Positions 33,187 through 42,736 of a DNA stretch of 64,000 nucleotides are shown piece by piece. Position numbers and translations under genes: made by a program. Origin of the DNA: Oscillospiraceae bacterium (lineage in GTDB: Bacteria > Bacillota > Clostridia > Oscillospirales > Oscillospiraceae); the NCBI GenBank assembly GCA_030625685.1, contig DAOUQJ010000007.1:62001-126000 (forward strand). The letters are read 5' to 3'. The first letter of the stretch is position 1, and each line of letters starts with the position of its first letter. The notes under the pieces are model-generated. The model made no database searches, was not told the origin of the DNA, and worked only from the letters and a program-made list of their open reading frames with translations.

Positions 33187-33217
33187 GACATTAGAGCTAC
33201 TCTTAGGTGTATAATGT
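33187..33217 (+). promoter_or_regulatory. Probable promoter of the radical SAM gene
   Basis: TTGACA and an extended TG-TATAAT are separated by 19 bp near 33187-33217, about 95 bp before the start codon. The spacing is a little long. Confidence 0.5.
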
Positions 33218-33306
33218 GCTTATTTTAATAAACAGAAAACGACTTGTGCAGACTATATTTCTGCTAGAGGGGTTTCCATATATGCTCAATTTATAAGGAG
33301 ATTGTT

Positions 33307-34920
33307 ATGAAGAAATACATAAAACAGAGAGTCAACGCAAGATTGAGTGTTTGTCTTATCAAAGCCAGTGCAAAATCAGGATTTAGTGATTATAAGAAAT
33401 CTATGTTAGGACTGCCACAAAATATATTTTCTGTCGCTGCATGTACACCAGATGATGTCACCATTCAAATGGTAGATGAAACGGTTGGTGTAAAGGTTGA
33501 TTGGAATACGAAGGCAGATATTGTCGTTGTTATGTTTCATACACCAGATGCAATACGTGGGTATGAAATTGCAGATAAATTTAAACGTATGGGAAAGACA
33601 GTTGTTCTTGGTGGGCTGCATATATCTTTCATGACAGAAGAAGCCATGCAGCATGCCGACTCTGTCATTGTTGGAGAAGCGGAAGGTGTCTGGGAAGAGT
33701 TATTAAAGGATTATGAGAATGGTGCGCTAAAGAGGGTGTATCAGCGAGAAAGTGTTCTAGATTTGCAAGAATTAAAACCTTATCCGACTGACATTCTTCC
33801 TACAGAACTATATGATTATTCTTGGACAGTAACGGTTTCGAGAGGGTGCCCCAATCGCTGTGCATATTGTACTGTTCATAAGTTTTTTCCAACCTATCGA
33901 AAGAGATCAATTGCCGATATTGTTGAAGAAATTAAACATGCTCCCACAGATTTTATTGAATTAAAAGCGGATAACATGACAATAGATAGGAATTATTGTT
34001 TAGAGCTATTTAAAGCGATAGAGCCTCTCAATATCGTATGGATGACAGCGCTAGAACCAGGCTTTGCAGAGGACAAAGAATTGGTAGAAGCTGCGGCAAA
34101 AAGTGGACTGCGCAGCATACTCTTAGGGATAGAGACGCCATCAAGAGCGTCACTGAAAGACAACAATAAGGCGCATTTAGACCTAACAAAACTCAAAGAA
34201 GAGATTCAATATTTACATTCGTTTGATATTGAAATAGACTCTGCCATGCTGTTTGGCTTTGATGATCATGACAAGAGTATTTACAAAGAGACTTTAGAGT
34301 TTGCATTAGATATCGACTTAGATATCACACACGGAGTTGTGCCAATCCCATTCCCAGGAACAGAGTTATATAAAACGTTAGATGCAGCTGGTAGAATCAC
34401 ATCAAAAGATTGGTCTAAATATGATGGGTCTTGGCTTTTATATACACATGAACATCTTACGGTAAACAATTTATATAATGGAACCATGTGGTACGAAATT
34501 GAATTTAACAAACGCCATAAAAGAAGAGACTTCGAATGGCATCATAGATGGGATGAGAAACATTTTAATTATCAAGATTCGTTAAAGAATCATCACATGG
34601 GAGAAATGGGTAGCTTTGAAGTTAGTGATAGTGAAAGTCAGAAAGAGTTTACTCATATGCACAAAGCTGGGAGTAAAACGAAATGGAAAAGTATACTTGC
34701 GATAGTAATTGTTATTTCAGGAATACTCATGGATTTTCCTTTGCTGTTTGGTGTGTTGTATCTTATTTGGGCCATTGGCGATTTGAAAACGGGACATGCC
34801 TATATCATAGAAGATATCAGTAGACATGAAAATCCACTTTTATTTTGGCTTATTGTTTTCGTTTGGATGTCGAGTGGACTATATTTGATACTCAGTGAAG
34901 GTTACACGTTATTCATTTAG
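33307..34920 (+). CDS. Cobalamin-binding radical SAM protein with C-terminal membrane segment
   Basis: The ATG at 33307 follows AAGGAGATTGTT. The 537-residue protein has an N-terminal B12-binding-type domain (about residues 10-145: KADIVVVMFHTPDAIRGYEIADKFKRMGKTVVLGGLHISF) and a radical SAM core starting at TVSRGCPNRCAYCTVHKFFPTYRKR, where CxxxCxYC binds the 4Fe-4S cluster. FIELKADNMTI, ILLGIETPSRASL and SAMLFGFDDHDKSIY are core strands. The last 85 residues carry about two membrane helices (SILAIVIVISGILMDFPLLFGVLYLIWAIG; LLFWLIVFVWMSSGLYLIL). Such enzymes do methylation or rearrangement, often on lipids or hopanoids; the anchor suggests a membrane substrate. Function otherwise unknown. Confidence 0.85.
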   Translation: MKKYIKQRVNARLSVCLIKASAKSGFSDYKKSMLGLPQNIFSVAACTPDDVTIQMVDETVGVKVDWNTKADIVVVMFHTPDAIRGYEIADKFKRMGKTVVLGGLHISFMTEEAMQHADSVIVGEAEGVWEELLKDYENGALKRVYQRESVLDLQELKPYPTDILPTELYDYSWTVTVSRGCPNRCAYCTVHKFFPTYRKRSIADIVEEIKHAPTDFIELKADNMTIDRNYCLELFKAIEPLNIVWMTALEPGFAEDKELVEAAAKSGLRSILLGIETPSRASLKDNNKAHLDLTKLKEEIQYLHSFDIEIDSAMLFGFDDHDKSIYKETLEFALDIDLDITHGVVPIPFPGTELYKTLDAAGRITSKDWSKYDGSWLLYTHEHLTVNNLYNGTMWYEIEFNKRHKRRDFEWHHRWDEKHFNYQDSLKNHHMGEMGSFEVSDSESQKEFTHMHKAGSKTKWKSILAIVIVISGILMDFPLLFGVLYLIWAIGDLKTGHAYIIEDISRHENPLLFWLIVFVWMSSGLYLILSEGYTLFI

Positions 34921-34978
34921 ATAGTTGACGCTTAAAATGTAGAGAATAGAACGTCAATGTTGTATATTGGAGGCTATT

Positions 34979-35161
34979 ATGTGGTTAGTGATATCTGTTT
35001 TGTTGGTGTTATGGGTTGTTTATGATATTATCACGGGTGAAGTATGGAGTTATTATAAAATTAGTCGAAAAGAAGAACCGGGTAAATACTGGTTATTTAT
35101 CTTTACTTGGTCGGTAATTGCGGCAACTAGTTTATATGCTTCTTATTTTTCGTATTATTAG
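34979..35161 (+). CDS. Small two-span membrane protein, partner of the radical SAM gene
   Basis: The ATG at 34979 follows TTGGAGGCTATT. The 60-residue product has two membrane helices: MWLVISVLLVLWVVYDIITG and YWLFIFTWSVIAATSLYASYF, joined by a short charged loop SYYKISRKEEPGK. It lies 58 bp after the radical SAM gene and resembles that protein's C-terminal two-helix tail (LLFWLIVFVWMSSGLYL; EVWSYYKISR versus TGHAYIIEDISRHENP). It may therefore be a duplicated tail or a membrane partner. Confidence 0.6.
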   Translation: MWLVISVLLVLWVVYDIITGEVWSYYKISRKEEPGKYWLFIFTWSVIAATSLYASYFSYY

Positions 35162-35392
35162 TTTGGAGAGGTTACACGAAGGAAGAAACATTTTTGTGTG
35201 GTTAGATCTTATTATGTAGATAGTACTGATGCAATCGGTGTGTAAAGAAACGCAAGCGGATGGATATGGCTAAGATGAAATGTATACTTGTTTATATAAT
35301 GGAATCGTATTTAGGTTAATTATCAGTAGTAATTAAGGCAAACATCAGAGCAATTGTTTAGACGTAGAAAAAAATGAGCACCTTTTTAATTG

Positions 35393-35435
35393 AAGAACCC
35401 CTCGCATCAATTAAGATGTGAGGGGTTCTTTTTTT
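35393..35435 (+). terminator. Strong terminator
   Basis: AAGAACCCCTC-CATC pairs with GATG-GAGGGGTTCTT and is followed by seven T. Confidence 0.93.
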
Positions 35436-35576
35436 CAGATTTACATTATGATAATAGATTTTTAAATGATAAAAAACTACTTTGTTTACGTCAACAATAG
35501 GATAGAAGCAAATTACATCAATTCCACAATGCTACCAATTACCACGATTACATTGGTGAAACCACCACCATTATTA

Positions 35577-35720
35577 TCAAAACCAGAAGTAACCATTAAA
35601 TAGCCCATCCATGAAATCACCCTCATAATACCAAGGTTCACCTCCGGAATTTACGGTTTCAAACTTTCCTTTACCGTTTGGAAAATCATTCAGAATGGTG
35701 CCTGTATATGTTCTGTTCTT
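35577..35720 (-). pseudogene. Relic of a MORN-repeat protein
   Basis: The minus-strand frame reads RTYTGTILNDFPNGKGKFE, then GGEPWYYEGDFMDGLFNGYF, then stops. YxGxxxNxxPNGxGxF and YEGDFxDGxFNG are MORN repeat signatures. The frame is closed by stops on both sides and has no start codon, so only a fragment of about 47 codons remains. MORN proteins of Firmicutes are often surface or membrane-associated. The rest of the gene is lost. Confidence 0.65.
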
Positions 35721-35967
35721 TCAATTTGAACTACTACTGAATCGTTTCGAATGCATTTCATAATAAGAAATGGATGGAATCAGTTAAAATTAATGCTATA
35801 GTAAGAAATTTAAATTTGTGGTAAAATTTATTTTGCCAATTAAATTTTAGTTTCAAGTTGCAAACAACTGTGGATTTCATATGAAAAACTAAATGATTTC
35901 TCTCATAGTGTAATGTGTTTCATAGATGAGTTTTCATGTTGACAGCTAGATAATAGGAGGAAGAATT

Positions 35968-37152
35968 GTGGCAAATATACTTGATTACATAAAGTGGCGA
36001 GGCGATTTGTCACTTGAATATAAACCGCTCAACCCAGTGGACAACCTTATTTTGGCTAGGTTAGCGTATATAGATTTTGACGATTTGCCGATTGAAGGGG
36101 AAAAACTGGAGAGCATTTCATCTCGGTATATTGATTCTGAAGTCAAAATGAATCCAGGTATCTTTTTGAATGAAGGAACCAAACCACTACTTGATGCAGT
36201 GGGAAATGGTATCCGTTTTAAAGATTTAATCATTAAAAATTTTATCAATAAGATAGATGTGAAAGAGCAAATTCAATTCTCTGCTGTAACGTTTAAACTC
36301 AATGAGAAGACAGTTTATGTCGCGTTTCGTGGGACAGATGATAGTCTTGTTGGTTGGAAAGAAGATTTTAATATGTCTTTCATGGAAGTCGTGCCGGCGC
36401 AGTTAGAAGCAGTTTCCTATCTCAAGGATGTTACTAGTGAGCAATGCTATGAAAAAGTTTATGTAGGAGGACATTCCAAAGGAGGCAATTTAGCAGTTTT
36501 TGCATCCTTACATCTACCCAAGGAATTGAAAGTTAAAATTGATACAGTGTACAATAATGATGGACCTGGATTTAAGAGCGAACTATTAAATACGATAGAA
36601 TATAAAGAGATGGCGGATCGGATAATGACCTTAATTCCCAAAGGTTCTGTGGTTGGTTTGATGCTTGAACATGAAGTGGAGTACAAAGTCATAGAATCAA
36701 AAGCATTGGGTTTGAAGCAACATGATGGTTTCACTTGGGAGGTCATGGGAGAAGATTTTGTTTATTTGGAAGAACTTGATTATACTGCTAAGATTATTGA
36801 TAAGACAACAAAAAGAATGCTTGAGAAGATGGATTCACAGCAGCGAGAAGCATTTGCTACTGTTATCTTTGATGTGTTATCTATAGAAGAGAAAAGAACG
36901 CTCACAGATTTGAACGAGGGTGGCTTACTCAATTTGTTGAAGATATCTAAGAATTATCGGAATCTTGATAAGAATACAAAAGATGCGATTACAGGAACTC
37001 TTTCGTTGTTCTTAGGTGAGGGTTATCATAGCTTTAAAGAAGTGACCGAATTGAATCAATGGAAAGATAAAATGAGAACGTGGCAGTCAGAAGCCAAACA
37101 AGAAATGGATACGCTGATAGAAAATAGTAGGTTTTTGAAAAAGCATGAATAG
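35968..37152 (+). CDS. DUF2974 (Mbeg1-like) alpha/beta-hydrolase
   Basis: The GTG at 35968 follows GGAGGAAGAATT. The 394-residue protein begins MANILDYIKWRGDLSLEYKPLNPVDNLILARLAYIDFDDL, the standard DUF2974 start. A lipase-like core follows: VYVAFRGTDDSLVGWKEDFNMSF, then the nucleophile elbow GGHSKGGNLAVFA, and DGPGFKSELL. The C-terminal 150 residues are helical. The catalytic Ser, and probable Asp/His, fit an esterase or lipase in the cytoplasm. Substrate unknown; monocistronic. Confidence 0.85.
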   Translation: MANILDYIKWRGDLSLEYKPLNPVDNLILARLAYIDFDDLPIEGEKLESISSRYIDSEVKMNPGIFLNEGTKPLLDAVGNGIRFKDLIIKNFINKIDVKEQIQFSAVTFKLNEKTVYVAFRGTDDSLVGWKEDFNMSFMEVVPAQLEAVSYLKDVTSEQCYEKVYVGGHSKGGNLAVFASLHLPKELKVKIDTVYNNDGPGFKSELLNTIEYKEMADRIMTLIPKGSVVGLMLEHEVEYKVIESKALGLKQHDGFTWEVMGEDFVYLEELDYTAKIIDKTTKRMLEKMDSQQREAFATVIFDVLSIEEKRTLTDLNEGGLLNLLKISKNYRNLDKNTKDAITGTLSLFLGEGYHSFKEVTELNQWKDKMRTWQSEAKQEMDTLIENSRFLKKHE

Positions 37153-37360
37153 TTTATTCAGTATCTTAAAATAAAAATTGAGTAATAGTATGGGATGCAG
37201 GCATTGATGTCGCAGAAGACTTTTCTATATATGTTGTCAGAATAATAGCCTTGCATTCTGAGGACATATGAACAGATGAATAGTCAAAACAATTCGTACT
37301 TTTTTGCATTGCGCATTTCATTCAGTTTACAATTAAAAAACTCAATAGAGAAAATGAGTG

Positions 37361-37398
37361 AGCCCTAAGAAAGCAGTCTATGCTTTCTTAGGGCTTTT
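37361..37398. terminator. Bidirectional terminator
   Basis: AGCCCTAAGAAAGCA pairs perfectly with TGCTTTCTTAGGGCT, followed by T4. It overlaps the end of the convergent TetR gene. Confidence 0.9.
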
Positions 37399-37999
37399 CA
37401 TGTTGATTCATGATGTGTGGTGTATTTATTCCAAGAACACCGTTTGTCACTAAGATAGTACAGTGTTTGGACAAGTCATCAAGAGAGGTTGTTCGATCTG
37501 AATTGAACCATAATTTATAGACGCCTAATATGCCTGCAAGGCAGTATTCGATGGACAAGTCCAGTAACTCATCAGTCAAATGCATGATAGATGAAACCTG
37601 TTTCTTTCCATACAATTTTGCTATTTCTTTAATTTTATCTAACAAACTATTTGTTAAGGGGGAATTGACCATATGCTTGTAAAATTCAAAATCATCGTTA
37701 ATAAGTGTAGTCAGTTTATTAAATACAATATAGGGGTTTAGTAGTATGGTTTCTAAATCGTTTTCTTCTAGCACTTCAATTAATTGTGCTAATGTTTCTT
37801 CTTCAATTTCGTCCATTAGTGTGTAGACACTATCATAATGTGCGTAGAAGGTATTTCTGCTTATTAAAGCGTGATCAGAAATATCCTTTACTGTGATATG
37901 AGTAATGTCTTTTTGAGAAATGAGTGTTGCTAGTGCAGTTCGAATTGCAATTCTAGTCTTCATACATCGCTTATCCGTGTTTTTTTTCTCTTGTTTCAT
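37388..37999 (-). CDS. TetR family regulator of the MMPL export module
   Basis: The ATG at 37999 follows GAGGGAAAGCG. The 203-residue protein has the TetR helix-turn-helix (TRIAIRTALATLISQKDITHITVKDISDHALISRNTFYAHYDSVYTLMDEI) and an all-helical ligand domain. It is divergent from the MMPL gene with 154 bp between start codons, so the intergenic region must hold both promoters and its operator. By analogy it represses the exporter until a ligand, perhaps a lipid or drug, binds. Confidence 0.86.
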   Translation of the reverse strand: MKQEKKNTDKRCMKTRIAIRTALATLISQKDITHITVKDISDHALISRNTFYAHYDSVYTLMDEIEEETLAQLIEVLEENDLETILLNPYIVFNKLTTLINDDFEFYKHMVNSPLTNSLLDKIKEIAKLYGKKQVSSIMHLTDELLDLSIEYCLAGILGVYKLWFNSDRTTSLDDLSKHCTILVTNGVLGINTPHIMNQHEKP

Positions 38000-38153
38000 C
38001 GCTTTCCCTCATAATAATTGTCATTTATTTATGATTGTGTTAGATAAATTACAATCGATAGTTTTATTGGCAATTGAAAATAACTAACATTTGCATTATA
38101 GTAATTGCGTGTTTGATTGTCAAGGCAAAATAAAATAGATATTGAGGTGAAAT

Positions 38154-40340
38154 ATGAGTCTAAGATTATCAAAACTGGGCAAGCGATTTTCTATGCCAAA
38201 AACTGATTTTGCACAAATGATTGTCGATAAAAGACATACAATTGAAAAAATATATGTTGTTATTATTATTTTGAGTTTAATTTGCATCCCGTTTGTAAAG
38301 ATCAATTACGATTTAACAAAATATCTACCAGATTCCACATCCACAAAGCAAGGACTTGACTTAATGAAAGAGGAATTTGCTTTCCCTGGTACAGCACAGA
38401 TTATGATAAACGATGTTAGCATTTATGAAGCGAAAAACTATAAAGAGCAGATTCAAGCGATTGAAGGTGTTGACACTGTTATGTGGTGTGACAATTTAGG
38501 TGGAATATATCAGGCGGAGAGCTTTATCAATTTTGACAGTATTGATGAGTATTACAGAGAAAACAGTGCACTGATGGATATCACCTTTATTGGGGATGAT
38601 GCTGCTGATGAAACAGATGAAGCACTCACAGAAATAGAAAATTTGGTGGGAGATAAAGGATATATCATTGGTCAGGCGATGCAAAATAAATTTCTGAAAG
38701 AAACCATTTTTAATGAAGTAAGTGTAATCATGGTTTTGCTGGTAGTATTGCTTATTATAATTCTTTCAATATCGACAAATTCGTGGTTAGAACCATTCTT
38801 GTTTTTAAGTGTGATGTGTATTGCTGTCATCCTAAATAAAGGCAGTGATATTTTGATTGGTGAAGTATCGTTTCTGACGTTCGCCATATCAGCAATACTG
38901 CAACTAGCTGTGGCAACGGATTATGCTGTATTTTTATTTCATGCTTTTGCAAGAAATAAAAACAAAGGTTACGAAGCGACAGAAGCTATGGTTCATGCAC
39001 TTAGAGAATCTACAAAATCCATTTTATCCAGTGGATTAACTACATTTATCGGCTTTTTAGTGATATCTTTTATGGAGTTAAGGCTTGGATATGATTTAGG
39101 ACTCTCCATGGCCAAAGGTATCCTTATTTGTATGATTTGCATTATTACGCTTATGCCAGCGTTGATACTAAGAGGTTATAAATGGATTGATAAAATGTCA
39201 CATCGTCCATTTTTGCCGAAATTCGTGGGTACATCTATCACTTTGTATCGTGCAAAATCCATTACATTTATAGCTATTGTAGTGCTCATAATACCTATGT
39301 ATTTTGCTCAAAATATTATGCCATTTACATTCGGAATGGACTCCATAGCGTCCAGTGAAGGATCAAAATATTATGAAAATGAAAAAGCAATTCAGTCGAA
39401 ATTTGGATCCTCTAGCATGCTTGCGATTATCGCTCCAAAATCAGATCTTGTAACGGAGAGACAACTATCGGATGAATTAGAAACATTGCCTTATGTTAAG
39501 AGTGTTACATCCTTGGCTGGTATGCTTCCAGAAGGAGTTCCGGTATCTGCGCTACCCAAAAGCATATCCAGTCAAATGCACAGTGACGAGTATTTTCGGA
39601 TTATTATGTATGTAGCAACTGGAAAATCAGAAGGGGAAAATGAGTATGCTGCAATTTACGAAATTGAAGAAATGCTACAAGTCTATTATCCAGAAGACGC
39701 TTATATTGTTGGAGGTATTCCGACCACGATGGACATGGAAAAAGTGTTAACAGAAGACTATCCAAAAATCAACCAGTTATCTATTTTGGGTATATTGCTT
39801 GTAATGGCAATTAGCTTTCAATCAATATTACTTGCAGTCATTGCACTCATTCCAATTGAATCTGCGATTATTTTCAATATGGCAACGCCGTATTTCACTG
39901 GTGAGAGTATTATGTATTTGGGCATGATTATGGTTACTTGTGTGCAGCTTGGTGCCACAGTAGACTATGCAATCTTATTATGCAATACATATTTCAATAA
40001 GAGAAAAGAACAAGACAAAAAGACCGCAGCAATAGAAACCATTCAAACATGTATTCCTACTGTTTTGACATCAGGTTTAATTATGTTCTTCGTAGGATAT
40101 ACCGTCAAATTTATTACGACTGTTTCTGTTTTAAAGGATTTGGGGGGACTGATAGGTTTAGGCGGTATATTGAGTATGTTGTTTGTTTTAATTTTAATGC
40201 CAGCTTTACTAACGATGTTTGATCATTGGATATTAAAAGAAGCAGAAATTATTGAAGAAATAAAACAAACCATTAAGAAGGCATATAATAAAAAAGGATT
40301 GTGTTTACAAAAAAAATATTTAAAACTCAAAGGGAGGTAA
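38154..40340 (+). CDS. MMPL/RND-type membrane exporter
   Basis: The ATG at 38154 follows GAGGTGAAAT. The 728-residue protein has the twelve-helix RND layout: one helix near the N-terminus (IYVVIIILSLICIPFV), an extracytoplasmic domain (DYDLTKYLPDS-type), five helices around 190-330 including LQLAVATDYAVFLFHAFARNK, a second domain, and five final helices including CVQLGATVDYAILLCNTYFNKR. The Asp in the TDYAVFL and VDYAILL helices is the family's proton-relay residue. MMPL proteins move lipids or hydrophobic compounds outward. It is coupled to the next gene (3 bp apart). Confidence 0.88.
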   Translation: MSLRLSKLGKRFSMPKTDFAQMIVDKRHTIEKIYVVIIILSLICIPFVKINYDLTKYLPDSTSTKQGLDLMKEEFAFPGTAQIMINDVSIYEAKNYKEQIQAIEGVDTVMWCDNLGGIYQAESFINFDSIDEYYRENSALMDITFIGDDAADETDEALTEIENLVGDKGYIIGQAMQNKFLKETIFNEVSVIMVLLVVLLIIILSISTNSWLEPFLFLSVMCIAVILNKGSDILIGEVSFLTFAISAILQLAVATDYAVFLFHAFARNKNKGYEATEAMVHALRESTKSILSSGLTTFIGFLVISFMELRLGYDLGLSMAKGILICMICIITLMPALILRGYKWIDKMSHRPFLPKFVGTSITLYRAKSITFIAIVVLIIPMYFAQNIMPFTFGMDSIASSEGSKYYENEKAIQSKFGSSSMLAIIAPKSDLVTERQLSDELETLPYVKSVTSLAGMLPEGVPVSALPKSISSQMHSDEYFRIIMYVATGKSEGENEYAAIYEIEEMLQVYYPEDAYIVGGIPTTMDMEKVLTEDYPKINQLSILGILLVMAISFQSILLAVIALIPIESAIIFNMATPYFTGESIMYLGMIMVTCVQLGATVDYAILLCNTYFNKRKEQDKKTAAIETIQTCIPTVLTSGLIMFFVGYTVKFITTVSVLKDLGGLIGLGGILSMLFVLILMPALLTMFDHWILKEAEIIEEIKQTIKKAYNKKGLCLQKKYLKLKGR

Positions 40341-40343
40341 GTT

Positions 40344-42539
40344 ATGAGAAAAGGAAAACAGATCACAAGTTTCATTTTGGTGGCTTTGCTTCTTTTGGGA
40401 ATTACATCGCCTGCGATGGTTTATGCTGGAGATGCATCATCATTGCTTGAGAGTGAACAAGACAATACAAACAATAATGAATACATGAACAATGAATTTT
40501 CATATTTGCTTGATGAAACAGCATATGTCAATCTCGATTATTATGGAAAGCTTGACACGATGAGCATAGTAAAATGCATTTCCCCGCTCGCGCCAAATGG
40601 ACTGCTTTATACTGATTATGGAAAATATAAATCAGTGAATAATATGAGTGGTAATTTTGACTATGTAATGCAAGATAATACTTTAACATGGGATATTCCG
40701 AAGGAATTAGACCGCTTATATTATGAATGTGTTCCTCAAGACACGGCAGATATTATTCCTTGGGATATTAATATTGATTACAAACTCAATGGACTACCAG
40801 CAGACCCTGCAACTTTAGCTGGAGCACATGGATTGGTTGAAATCCATGTGGTAGGACATCCCAATGATAAAACAACCGAATACATAAAAAACAACATGTT
40901 ATTAGAAGTTATTTTCCTGCCCGATGAAAAGCATACAAAAAAAGTGGAAGTAGAAGGCGGTGTATTACAAACCATTGGAGGAATGCAACTAGCAGGGTAT
41001 ATAGTCCTTCCCGATACTGATTTTGATTTAACATTTGAGGTGGTTTCCGATAAATTTGAATGTATGGGCATTCAGATGATTATGCAACCGATTACGCTAG
41101 AGGTGTTAGATGTTTTGCAAGATTTTAAAGAAAGTAAAGATAACATCAAAACAGCTGTAGATGCCTTATATGATAGTCTAGATGCAACGTTAGCCGATAC
41201 CTCTGGAATGAAAGATGAAATCTCAGGATTGAGTGGAGCACTTCAAAATTTTGAGACTGCCAGAAGCACAATCAGTGCTTCATCTGACAATCTACATGAA
41301 ATGACGGATGAATCTCTGAGCAACATAAAGAAAATGGTAGAGTCTTTGAATACCGCATCTGCGCATATAACAAAAGTAAAAGAAGACGTGAATTCTGCTT
41401 TAGAAGAATTGAATTTAATCAATGACAATATGTCTAAACTCAAACTGTATTTAGAAGATTTGGCGAAAGAAATTGAAAACATCACCGAAGATATGAATCA
41501 ATTAGAAGATGTGATTGATGACGCACAAGATAACTTAGCTGATCTTGATGAAGTGAGAAAATCTTTCAGAAAACACGTAAATGGCTTAGAGTTCATATTA
41601 AAAAATATGAGCTCAGAAATGACGACATTAAAGAAAAGATTAAATAATTTAGGAACAAATATAGGAACTCTGGAAGAACAACTGTCTTCCATTTCAGAAG
41701 ATGCAGCGAGTCAAGAATTGGTTATGATGGCAGGAGCGATGAGTCCTGTTCTTATTAGTTTTGAAAATCTAATGGAGCAGCTTACAACGATTACAGGTGC
41801 AATGCCTGATATAATGAAAAATGGCCAAGAGAATGCGGAAACAATGGAGGACCTTCTGACGGTTTTAGGTAACACAACGGATATATTGGATGAGGGATTG
41901 ACGCTTGGAAACGAGAGCGCTCATGACATGAATTCTTTGGGAAAAACTTCTGGAAAAATCATTGATAATGGTGCCGATTTAACTGACAACATCACGGCAT
42001 TGATTCAGTTATTTACAGATAACGAACAGTCAATTAATGCAATGATGGATGATACTGAGACATTGTTGACGACTACTGTGGACGCATTGACTAGCACAAC
42101 AAATACGTTATCAAGTTTTCACCAAGTCATGAATAATAGTCGTAGTGATATAGATTTAGGAAGTGAAGAACTGATTGACAATGGGATATCTTTACTGGAT
42201 GAAACACAAAAAATTGTTAATCGCGCTGATTCTATTCGTGATGCAGGTTCTGTGATAAAGAATGAACTTGACAGACAGAGTGATGAACTTGATGATGATT
42301 TGAGCTTTATATTTAATATGGATCCTGATGCGAAGAAAGTATCATTTACTTCAGAACAGAATTCAGAACCCAACACACTTCAAATCGTTATGAGAACTAC
42401 AGAAATAAATATTGAAGAACAAGAAAAGGAACTTCAGCGTTTAGACAATGATGTTTCGGAAGATGTCGGAATTTTTACACGCATTAAAAATTTGTTTTCT
42501 GCAATTTATATGGAAGTAACCAATGTAATCAATCTATAA
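40344..42539 (+). CDS. Secreted coiled-coil partner of the MMPL exporter (YhgE/Pip-like)
   Basis: The ATG at 40344 follows AAAGGGAGGTAAGTT. The 731-residue protein has a signal peptide (ITSFILVALLLLGITSPAMVYAG), a beta-rich domain to about residue 250, then about 400 residues of nearly continuous heptad-type coiled coil rich in D, N, S and L (ALYDSLDATLADTSG; MNQLEDVIDDAQDNLADLDEV). No C-terminal anchor is clear except a weakly hydrophobic end. It resembles the soluble part of YhgE/Pip-type membrane proteins that accompany MMPL transporters, and could form a periplasm-equivalent tether or conduit at the cell wall. Function inferred from pairing. Confidence 0.75.
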   Translation: MRKGKQITSFILVALLLLGITSPAMVYAGDASSLLESEQDNTNNNEYMNNEFSYLLDETAYVNLDYYGKLDTMSIVKCISPLAPNGLLYTDYGKYKSVNNMSGNFDYVMQDNTLTWDIPKELDRLYYECVPQDTADIIPWDINIDYKLNGLPADPATLAGAHGLVEIHVVGHPNDKTTEYIKNNMLLEVIFLPDEKHTKKVEVEGGVLQTIGGMQLAGYIVLPDTDFDLTFEVVSDKFECMGIQMIMQPITLEVLDVLQDFKESKDNIKTAVDALYDSLDATLADTSGMKDEISGLSGALQNFETARSTISASSDNLHEMTDESLSNIKKMVESLNTASAHITKVKEDVNSALEELNLINDNMSKLKLYLEDLAKEIENITEDMNQLEDVIDDAQDNLADLDEVRKSFRKHVNGLEFILKNMSSEMTTLKKRLNNLGTNIGTLEEQLSSISEDAASQELVMMAGAMSPVLISFENLMEQLTTITGAMPDIMKNGQENAETMEDLLTVLGNTTDILDEGLTLGNESAHDMNSLGKTSGKIIDNGADLTDNITALIQLFTDNEQSINAMMDDTETLLTTTVDALTSTTNTLSSFHQVMNNSRSDIDLGSEELIDNGISLLDETQKIVNRADSIRDAGSVIKNELDRQSDELDDDLSFIFNMDPDAKKVSFTSEQNSEPNTLQIVMRTTEINIEEQEKELQRLDNDVSEDVGIFTRIKNLFSAIYMEVTNVINL

Positions 42540-42580
42540 TATTAGTTTGAGTCATAGATTTTTGTTATCACAAATGAAAG

Positions 42581-42617
42581 AAACCGCTCATTCCTATAGG
42601 TAGGAGTGAGCGGTTTT
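42581..42617. terminator. Terminator after the MMPL module
   Basis: AAACCGCTCA-TCCTA pairs with AGGA-TGAGCGGTTT, then T4. Confidence 0.88.
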
Positions 42618-42736
42618 AAAGTGTCATTTTTAGATGAATATCATTTTTTTAGGTGAGGGGTGTAGTCTTCATCAGTTTGAAAAAAATGAATGGTTTACAG
42701 TGTTTTATCATTACCAAAGATTGTTGATTATAATAA

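Larger units (their letters stand above)
35162..35967. other. Intergenic region with terminator and a MORN-protein relic
   Basis: About 800 bases. A strong terminator (35393-35435) closes the radical SAM unit. Between 35577 and 35740 the minus strand holds a MORN-repeat fragment. The rest (35741-35967) is AT-rich with no recognised gene. Confidence 0.6.
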
